Shown here piece after piece: positions 21,229 to 26,478 of a stretch of DNA of 26,478 nucleotides. Position 1 is the stretch's first letter. Each line of letters begins with the position of its first letter. This stretch comes from an uncultured Christensenellaceae bacterium (GTDB taxonomy: Bacteria; Bacillota; Clostridia; Christensenellales; Borkfalkiaceae), in NCBI GenBank assembly GCA_910587825.1, contig CAJUNJ010000002.1:172585-199062 (forward strand). Reading direction: 5' to 3'. The position numbers were made by a program, and so were the translations under genes. Below the pieces are notes generated by a model, which ran no database searches, had not been told where the DNA came from, and was given only the letters and a program-made list of their open reading frames with translations.

Positions 21229-21317
21229 TAGAAGGTAGAAGATGGTGATATGTGGCGAAAAAATAAAAGGGTATGTATTTTGTAAGACATAAAAATATCC
21301 TACTACCAACAACTATT

Positions 21318-21337
21318 TTTCTAATCTAGGTTAGAAA
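21318..21337. promoter_or_regulatory. palindromic operator 2
   Basis: Exact copy of operator 1, centres 109 bp apart, ending 25 bases upstream of the integrase -35. The distance would allow looping between two bound dimers. Confidence 0.75.
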
Positions 21338-21362
21338 TTTGAAAAATATTTCGGTGTAGGAA

Positions 21363-21391
21363 TTGACATTTCCTATATTATTATATATAAT
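21363..21391 (+). promoter_or_regulatory. consensus sigma-A promoter of the integrase
   Basis: TTGACA (21363-21368), 17-base spacer, TATAAT (21386-21391): a full match to consensus. The strong ribosome site AAAGGAGG follows at about 21410. A promoter this strong needs repression, which fits the operators upstream. Confidence 0.88.
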
Positions 21392-21427
21392 GTTTTAAAA
21401 GAAGTCTATAAAGGAGGTGATAATAAA

Positions 21428-22660
21428 ATGCTTATAACATGTTTGGAATGCGGATTACAAGTTAGTGATAAGGCAATAGTTTGCCCCCACTGCGGATATC
21501 CGATGAAACCAGAAATCGTAACGAAAGCTAATCGAGTTTCAACAAACAAACGGAAACGTCTTCCAAATGGATTCGGCCAAATCAGCGAAATAAAAAAGCG
21601 GAATCTAAGAAAGCCTTTTAGAGCTATGGTTACTGTTGGAAAGACCCCTACCGGTAGACCAATATCAAAACCACTACAACCAATTTCATATTTCGCAACC
21701 TACAATGAAGCTTACTCCGCACTTGTGGAATATAACAAAAATCCTTACGATTTAAGTAGAACGATTACTGTACGTGAACTTTACGAAAAATGGATTGAAG
21801 AATATCTTCCTACTATTAGCGAATCTGCTGCGTATGCTGTAAAACGAGCTTGGAAATATTGCTCGAATGTTTACGATATGAGAGCTGTTGACGTACGTGT
21901 CAGGCATGTAAAAGGTTGTATGGAATATGGTCATTTGCCGGACTCTAATGAATGCCCTAGTGCACGAACAAAGAATGATATAAAGACTTTGTTTAATCAG
22001 ATGTTTGACTACGCTCTTGAATATGAATTGGTTGAGAAGAACTATTCAAGATCATTCACATTGTCCGATGAGCTGATAGAAGAAATAACGACTACCAAAA
22101 ACGGACACATACCTTTTACAGATGAAGAAATGAAATTGCTTTGGAAAAATGTTAATATCGTAAAAGATATCGATATGATCCTAATTCAGTCCTACTCTGG
22201 ATGGCGTCCGCAAGAATTATGCTTAATCAAGCTTTCGGAAATTGATTTCGAACAATGGATTTTTGTCGGCGGAATGAAAACTGCTGCTGGTAAAAATAGA
22301 ACGGTTCCGATACATACGAAGATTCGAGATTTGGTCAAGAAACGTTACGAGGAAGCTTTGTCATTGAATAGCAAATATCTTTTCAATACCGTACTTCCTA
22401 AAAGCGGTAAGATAAAGCCGTTCAAATATGCTAGGTATTTAACTAGATTTAATGAAATAAAAGAACTATTAAATCTGAATCCAGAACACCGCCCTCATGA
22501 TGGACGAAAACATTTTGTAACGAAGGCAAAAAATTATCACGTAGACGAATACGCGATTAAGTATATCGTAGGTCACAAAATTACAGATATAACTGAAAAG
22601 ACCTATACCAAAAGAGAATTGAGTTGGCTCAAGGAAGAGATCGAAAAGATAAAAGAGTAA
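21428..22660 (+). CDS. int: tyrosine-recombinase integrase with N-terminal zinc ribbon
   Basis: A 410-residue site-specific recombinase that integrates and excises the element. Residues 1-30 hold a CxxC...CxxC zinc ribbon (CLECG, CPHCG), followed by an AP2-like arm-binding domain (about 45-105, with GQISEIKKRN and a glycine-turn pattern). A core-binding domain follows to about 210. The catalytic domain has Arg in SGWRPQEL near 258, Lys in GGMKTAAGK near 285, HDGRK (the HxxR motif) near 358, His in VGHKI near 383 and the nucleophile Tyr in KTYTKRE near 395. All five catalytic positions are present, so it should be active. It is at the right end of the element and points outward. Confidence 0.9.
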   Translation: MLITCLECGLQVSDKAIVCPHCGYPMKPEIVTKANRVSTNKRKRLPNGFGQISEIKKRNLRKPFRAMVTVGKTPTGRPISKPLQPISYFATYNEAYSALVEYNKNPYDLSRTITVRELYEKWIEEYLPTISESAAYAVKRAWKYCSNVYDMRAVDVRVRHVKGCMEYGHLPDSNECPSARTKNDIKTLFNQMFDYALEYELVEKNYSRSFTLSDELIEEITTTKNGHIPFTDEEMKLLWKNVNIVKDIDMILIQSYSGWRPQELCLIKLSEIDFEQWIFVGGMKTAAGKNRTVPIHTKIRDLVKKRYEEALSLNSKYLFNTVLPKSGKIKPFKYARYLTRFNEIKELLNLNPEHRPHDGRKHFVTKAKNYHVDEYAIKYIVGHKITDITEKTYTKRELSWLKEEIEKIKE

Positions 22661-22669
22661 AAAAAAAAT

Positions 22670-22742
22670 AGCGGCTACGGCAGTATAGGAATAATGCAGA
22701 AATATGCTGCTTTTTACTCCGATTAACCACTCGTAACCGCTA
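22670..22742 (+). repeat. imperfect inverted repeat behind the integrase
   Basis: TAGCGGcTACG at 22670-22680 pairs with CGTAaCCGCTA at 22732-22742 (one mismatch), around a smaller GCAG...CTGC hairpin followed by TTTTT (22697-22717). The inner hairpin may terminate the integrase transcript; the outer repeat may belong to the attachment region. The element's right end should be close by. Confidence 0.45.
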
Positions 22743-22864
22743 CTAATTACTATTAAATTTTCGAAAAAAGCCTAGAATATAGCCACTTTCTGTGCTATTA
22801 TAACATACGCAACGAGATAAATCAATAGAAAAATATACATAAAATTTCGCAATATAAAAAGTTC

Positions 22865-22888
22865 AAGCAGCCTGACAACAGACTGCTT
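22865..22888 (-). terminator. terminator of the restriction-modification gene
   Basis: AAGCAG-t-CTG, loop, CAG-g-CTGCTT, then GAACTTTTTAT on the minus strand, about 40 bases after the stop of the leftward gene. Confidence 0.7.
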
Positions 22889-22928
22889 TCTCTTAAAAAA
22901 GTCTATGGCATTTTAAATTAAATCAATT

Positions 22929-25055
22929 TTATTTTAATAATTGATATTTAAATAAATTTTCTTTAATTTCTGATCGATAATATTTCCTTAATAATCTTTT
23001 TAATTCATTTACCTTTTCATCTAAAATGCGATATTTTGGTATTTCTATTTCTTTACCCGTCTTGTTAAAAGTTCCGCTGCCAACTCTGATATTTATGTCA
23101 GCACAAATTTGAGATAAGCCATAATTCCAACCAGGATTATATTCTTCTGTGTTTTTTGCAAGACTTAAAACCTCAATCCAAGTTTTGTATAAGTTTTTAT
23201 CTGCCGTATCAAGAATATAGCTTTTTAGAATATTATCTGAACGAGTATTTTGTCCAAAGCAAAACTGATTTATTAATCCTGTTCTTGATAACGATTTATT
23301 CCTTTGCGATATGCCAGCCCACAGAAAACATTTATATAAGAATTCTGTATCTTTATAATAATCTTTGCCTCCGTCGGCAGTTTTCATAATTACTTCTCGT
23401 TCTGTATAGTCAGCATATTCATAGCAATTAGCCAACCATAAAGGTAGTTGAATTAAAATATTATCTTCGGCAAGTTTGTAGGGTTTTTGTACTTTACAAT
23501 ACGATGTATAGGCTTCAATATCATTCAGCAATTTACCATTATCCGCTTTTGGAATATTGCTCAAATTAAATAGCCAAGCTATTGCGGTATCTGCCGTAGA
23601 GTTTACTAAAAGTTCAGCTGGATTTTTACGCATTTTGTATATTTTTCTTGCGCCCAAATCGCTATCAACATTTAGACACTCGTTACTGCCATTTTTATTT
23701 AACCATTCAATTAAAACTATACCGCCTTCACTTGCATTGAAATTTTCCCTGTTACAAATATAGCCTCTAATAAAAGTTTTATCTATAATGTGTTGAGATT
23801 TCCAATACTTGATTGGCGAAAAAAGAATGTATGAATCCGTCGGCTGTTTTAAGAAATACTTGAAAGCACTCCATATAAATAAGTTCTCGGTTGCACGATT
23901 TACATTTTTAGTATCAAATGTTTCATTTGCCATTTCTTTATAGAGGAATTTCTCTTTAATAGTAAAGGTAGGCTTGCCTTGACTTGCGCCCCCTTGTGGC
24001 TCAACAAATGGCGGATTTTCAAGCATTATTATCGTCATTTTGTCGTCTTTAAACCACTGATAGAGCAATTCACTTTGAAGATTAAATTCGTCGTTTGCAT
24101 ATATTTCAAGCCCTGAATGAAAGCAGAAATTAAAAAAATCTTTGCTTAAAGCGTCACCATCAGTAAGCAAGCCATTATTAAAGTCAATATTCTTTCGTGT
24201 GGGCGGAATTATCATTTTAACGCGCCCGTCATAAAGACCTTTTAATGTCGTCCATTCTGTATAATCGTATGTATTTAATACACAATGAGAAAGCTCGTCA
24301 GCACGCAAAAAGCGTTCAAGATTTCCAGTGCCTGCACATCTATCAAAGATAATATAATCGTTTCCAATAGGAACACGACTTATTGCTTCTCGCACCATTG
24401 AAGTAGCCACTTTAACATATTGTTCGGGTGTAAAAAAAGCCCCAAGTTGCTTTTTTAATAAATATGGTCCTAACATATTCATATTGAAATGTAGCCAACC
24501 AATATTAACATTGTCTGCATTTTCAATGGCGATTTGCTTTTCCCAATCAAAAGGTTGAATATTTAAGAACTGTGGGTTAATAAACTCATTTTTTACATCT
24601 TCTTTTGTTTTAATATTCTTTGGGTATTCTTTGCACAATTTGTTGTTATAAGCAACAATAGAATACTCATCTACCCAACCTTTAATAAATTCATTCTGCG
24701 ACAAAAATTCAAATAAAAAATCACTTGGTTTATCCCAATTTCCAGATTGTATTTCTTGTCCTGTCTCATTGTCAATTTTGATGTAAGTGTGTTCATTCAA
24801 AGATATGAGATACCCATATTTGGGAATAGGTAAGGCGCAGCTGTTATATGCACGAATGTATCTTGCTATCTGTTCTTTATGTTTATGTGTGTCTTGGAAA
24901 ACCAATTTAAATTCAATTAAATTTCCGCTATATCTTCCGTCCGTATTTAATTCATAGTCAGGCTCTAATCCAATTTCATTCCAAAAGGCAATCATTCCCT
25001 CAATTTCGCTTTTATAAGAGCTAAATTTGAGATTATCATTAGTGTTTGCTATCAT
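22929..25055 (-). CDS. type IIG-like restriction-modification enzyme
   Basis: A 708-residue protein combining nuclease-like and methylase parts. The N-terminal GLEPDYELN (acidic residue near 34) and GNLIEFKL near 46 form a D...ExK pattern like the PD-(D/E)XK nuclease core. Next is GAFFTPEQYVK near 210 (motif X), FDRCAGTGNLERF near 243 (motif I, AdoMet binding) and MLENPPFVEP near 345 (NPPF catalytic motif IV of gamma-class N6-adenine methylases). The rest is probably a target-recognition region. It would methylate and cut DNA in one chain. No separate specificity subunit or restriction gene is adjacent. The nuclease call is less sure than the methylase. Confidence 0.72.
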   Translation of the reverse strand: MIANTNDNLKFSSYKSEIEGMIAFWNEIGLEPDYELNTDGRYSGNLIEFKLVFQDTHKHKEQIARYIRAYNSCALPIPKYGYLISLNEHTYIKIDNETGQEIQSGNWDKPSDFLFEFLSQNEFIKGWVDEYSIVAYNNKLCKEYPKNIKTKEDVKNEFINPQFLNIQPFDWEKQIAIENADNVNIGWLHFNMNMLGPYLLKKQLGAFFTPEQYVKVATSMVREAISRVPIGNDYIIFDRCAGTGNLERFLRADELSHCVLNTYDYTEWTTLKGLYDGRVKMIIPPTRKNIDFNNGLLTDGDALSKDFFNFCFHSGLEIYANDEFNLQSELLYQWFKDDKMTIIMLENPPFVEPQGGASQGKPTFTIKEKFLYKEMANETFDTKNVNRATENLFIWSAFKYFLKQPTDSYILFSPIKYWKSQHIIDKTFIRGYICNRENFNASEGGIVLIEWLNKNGSNECLNVDSDLGARKIYKMRKNPAELLVNSTADTAIAWLFNLSNIPKADNGKLLNDIEAYTSYCKVQKPYKLAEDNILIQLPLWLANCYEYADYTEREVIMKTADGGKDYYKDTEFLYKCFLWAGISQRNKSLSRTGLINQFCFGQNTRSDNILKSYILDTADKNLYKTWIEVLSLAKNTEEYNPGWNYGLSQICADINIRVGSGTFNKTGKEIEIPKYRILDEKVNELKRLLRKYYRSEIKENLFKYQLLK

Positions 25056-25120
25056 AAATTTTCCTCAAAATTAAGACAAATGTACGATAGTATTATATTA
25101 CAAATGTTAGTTAAAAGTCA

Positions 25121-25156
25121 ATACATATGTTATTTATATAAATAACAAATGTATAC
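25121..25156. promoter_or_regulatory. long palindrome between the R-M enzyme and the XRE regulator
   Basis: A perfect 20-bp palindrome centred at 25137/25138 (TGTTATTTATATAAATAACA) extends to an imperfect palindrome of about 34 bp (ATACAT...ATGTAT). ACAAATGT occurs nearby at about 25075, 25099 and 25145. It is 26 bases upstream of the XRE start. Likely the binding site by which the XRE protein controls itself and the divergent enzyme. Confidence 0.65.
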
Positions 25157-25181
25157 CATAATAATACAAATAGGTGTTGTT

Positions 25182-25490
25182 ATGGACATTATAAAACGTA
25201 TCGATAGTTTAAGAGAAGAAAGGGGCTGGTCAGAGTATAGGTTGCGTGAAGAAGCGCAGTTATCGTCATCAACTTTGCCCAATATGCATAAACGAGGCAC
25301 CTTACCGTCTATGGCAAGTATTGAAGCAATTTGCAATGCGTTCGGCATAACACTTTCACAGTTTTTTAATGATAATGAAAATATGCTCGTTCTATCGGAA
25401 GAAGAAACGGAATTGTTATTGACTTTTCGAAAGTTAAACAAGCGTGATAAACAAATCATAACAAATCTTATAAAAGATTTTGAACAATAA
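25182..25490 (+). CDS. XRE-family regulator (controller-like)
   Basis: A 102-residue helix-turn-helix protein. I start at the ATG at 25182 (MDIIKRIDSLREERGWSEY) with AGGTG upstream; the ATG 33 bases earlier has no site and lies at the palindrome. The helix-turn-helix spans about residues 5-60 (YRLREEAQLSSSTLPNMHKR, then LPSMASIEAICNAFG). It is longer than a minimal controller protein and has a C-terminal helix. Divergent orientation to the R-M gene and the palindrome in between suggest it times R-M expression. Confidence 0.75.
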   Translation: MDIIKRIDSLREERGWSEYRLREEAQLSSSTLPNMHKRGTLPSMASIEAICNAFGITLSQFFNDNENMLVLSEEETELLLTFRKLNKRDKQIITNLIKDFEQ

Positions 25491-25581
25491 CGCAAATAAA
25501 TTTTGGCAGATAGGCGTGAGCTTGTCTTGACAAGCGCGCGGCTTGCACCCTCGCGCGAACTGTTCCGTACTTATTCCATAA

Positions 25582-25619
25582 ACAAATAGGGCAACGAGAA
25601 ATGTCGTTGTCCTATTTGT
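25582..25619. terminator. long hairpin between convergent genes
   Basis: ACAAATAGG-g-CAACGA, loop, TCGTTG-t-CCTATTTGT forms a stem of about 16 pairs. It stands between the rightward XRE gene and the leftward membrane gene and has no long U-tract on either side, so it is a weak bidirectional terminator or a structural element. The stretch 25491-25581 holds a GC-rich patch (GCGCGCGG, TCGCGCG) and no gene that I can support. Confidence 0.5.
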
Positions 25620-25647
25620 GGTGGAGCAATTATTATCTAAAACGATT

Positions 25648-25965
25648 TTATGATTTTGAGTCATCTTCTGGCAAATCAATCAATGCCGAACTGTTAGTGA
25701 ATAATTTAGTTAGTTTAGGATGTTTTGGGTAACTTCTATATAAGTAAATTGTTAAAGGCGGATACACTATTGCCATAATAAAACAAAGGGCGCTAAGTAC
25801 AAAAGTCAATATTCGCACGTCATTATTTAACTCATTAAACAACAAGGCAAATAGCAAAAAAAATATTGCTAAGCCTAAACTAACAATGCCAAAAAGGACA
25901 ATTGAAAATGTAATAATACTTATTAACTCTTTTTTTACTTTTCCATTATAAATATCTTTCTTCAT
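25648..25965 (-). CDS. two-helix membrane protein
   Basis: A 105-residue protein with two long hydrophobic segments (ISIITFSIVLFGIVSLGLAI and on to about residue 43; then ILTFVLSALCFIMAIVYPPL, about 52-71) and a basic cytoplasmic end. There is no strong ribosome site upstream of the ATG (TTAA only), so the start is unsure. No family recognised; possibly a host gene. Confidence 0.55.
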   Translation of the reverse strand: MKKDIYNGKVKKELISIITFSIVLFGIVSLGLAIFFLLFALLFNELNNDVRILTFVLSALCFIMAIVYPPLTIYLYRSYPKHPKLTKLFTNSSALIDLPEDDSKS

Positions 25966-26047
25966 TTAAATTCCGAATTTAGTGATCTAATAATATGATA
26001 TTTCAAATTGTCAACTTACTTTGTTGATAATGAAATTATAAAAATAA

Positions 26048-26093
26048 AGCAACCTAAACTTGGCACTTAAAAAGTTGTTCGTTTTAGGTTGCT
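26048..26093 (-). terminator. intrinsic terminator of the tRNA cluster
   Basis: AGCAACCTAAA pairs with TTTAGGTTGCT over 11 bp; on the minus strand it is followed by TTATTTT. It lies 3 bases beyond the CCA end of the last tRNA. Confidence 0.85.
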
Positions 26094-26095
26094 AT

Positions 26096-26180
26096 TGGTG
26101 GGAGGAGGTGGATTCGAACCACCGAAGTCGGAGACGTCAGATTTACAGTCTGATGCATTTGGCCACTCTGCAATCCGCCC
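26096..26180 (-). tRNA. tRNA-Tyr (GUA)
   Basis: 85 bases, long variable arm, anticodon loop CTGTAAA gives GUA, encoded CCA end. The acceptor stem has one mismatched pair (position 4). Last gene of the leftward cluster. Confidence 0.9.
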
Positions 26181-26218
26181 GTATTTAGTTTTTTACCCCG
26201 ACTTTGCGGGGTAAACGT

Positions 26219-26294
26219 TGGAGCTGGTGATTGGAATCGAACCCACAACCTGCTGATTACAAATCAGCTGCTCTGCCAATTGAGCTACACCAGC
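26219..26294 (-). tRNA. tRNA-Thr (UGU)
   Basis: 76 bases with acceptor GCTGGTG/CACCAGC and anticodon loop TTTGTAA (UGU), encoded CCA. A hairpin ACCCCG/CGGGGT sits between it and tRNA-Tyr (26193-26215), without a U-tract on the transcribed strand. Confidence 0.92.
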
Positions 26295-26311
26295 AAGCAC
26301 GCCCATTGGGG

Positions 26312-26387
26312 TGGTGCCTTGGGGTGGAATCGAACCGCCGACATACGGATTTTCAGTCCGGCGCTCTACCAACTGAGCTACCAAGGC
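26312..26387 (-). tRNA. tRNA-Phe (GAA)
   Basis: 76 bases with acceptor GCCTTGG/CCAAGGC, anticodon loop CTGAAAA (GAA), and encoded CCA. Confidence 0.93.
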
Positions 26388-26416
26388 ATTTGCGTCTTTA
26401 AGACGCTTAAAAATAA

Positions 26417-26478
26417 TGGCGACCCGAAACGGGCTCGAACCGTCGACCTCCAGCGTGACAGGCTGGCGCTCTAACCAA
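26417..26478 (-). tRNA. tRNA-Asp (GUC), 5' end cut by the window
   Basis: 62 bases visible, from TTGGTTAGAGCGCC in the D arm to the CCA end. Anticodon loop CTGTCAC (GUC). The first bases of the acceptor and D stems lie beyond the window. Confidence 0.88.

Noticed and set aside
22929..25055. BREX PglX or a type I HsdM
   Set aside because: The chain is shorter than PglX, and no other BREX or HsdS/HsdR gene is adjacent; the N-terminal ExK pattern fits type IIG better.
25434..25679. An 81-codon minus-strand frame across the GC-rich patch
   Set aside because: It overlaps the XRE gene and a long hairpin, has no ribosome site and no recognisable composition.
26096..26180. tRNA-Tyr 3' end as the attachment site of the element
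   Set aside because: No partial copy of the tRNA end is present near the integrase, and about 3.4 kb with an R-M locus lies between.
26193..26215. The ACCCCG/CGGGGT hairpin between tRNA-Thr and tRNA-Tyr as a terminator
   Set aside because: On the transcribed strand it is followed by A residues, not T; it is more likely a spacer or processing hairpin.
26193..26384. A 63-codon frame on the minus strand (VAQLVERRTENPYVGGSIPP)
   Set aside because: This is the familiar false translation of tRNA genes; it lies entirely within tRNA-Thr, tRNA-Phe and their spacers.
1..26478. A reverse transcriptase or DGR accessory gene inside the window
   Set aside because: No YxDD-type motif or retron/DGR-like frame was found on either strand.
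1..26478. A CRISPR array
   Set aside because: No regularly spaced direct repeat was seen; the repeated sequences found are dispersed or inverted.

Overview
The window looks like part of an AT-rich Bacillota chromosome, probably a gut-type Clostridia. The evidence is low-GC codon use, strong AGGAGG ribosome sites, near-consensus sigma-A promoters, and small-protein families I associate with prophages of Lachnospiraceae and Oscillospiraceae. The organism call is an inference; no rRNA or other marker gene is present.

Positions 1 to about 22,750 are the early/replication half of an integrated element, most likely a prophage. It runs off the left edge, and no terminase, capsid or tail gene is in view. 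Nearly all genes read leftward. The integrase (21428-22660) reads rightward from a perfect TTGACA-17-TATAAT promoter flanked by two identical palindromic operators. Leftward from there come an excisionase-like protein and a RinA/ArpU-type regulator. Next is a long run of very small, mostly membrane or unknown proteins (about 20.4 to 7.8 kb), including three DUF6353 paralogues, a DUF3310 protein, ThyX, a lipoprotein and a C-type-lectin-like variable protein. The run ends in a replication block (7.7 to 0.1 kb): a 1390-residue helicase-primase-polymerase fusion, an SSB-like protein, a methylase-like protein, an SF2 helicase and zinc-ribbon proteins.

Positions about 22,900-25,500 hold a solitary type IIG-like restriction-modification enzyme divergent from a small XRE regulator, with a long palindrome between them. 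A small two-helix membrane protein and a leftward tRNA cluster (Asp, Phe, Thr, Tyr) with an intrinsic terminator follow.

The most interesting signals are these. (1) Two 84-bp copies of a variable region differ at 16 bases, all in first or second codon positions, the mark of a diversity-generating retroelement (DGR) target; no reverse transcriptase or template repeat lies in the window. (2) One polypeptide joins an SF3 helicase, an archaeo-eukaryotic primase-like domain and a family B polymerase with intact exonuclease motifs. (3) The 7-mer TTATATT is heavily enriched on one strand of the element only, in all three codon frames. (4) A 27-bp box is repeated upstream of five small genes. (5) A 56-residue gene on the opposite strand lies between 27-bp inverted repeats. 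(6) Several intrinsic terminators have the stop codon in the hairpin loop.
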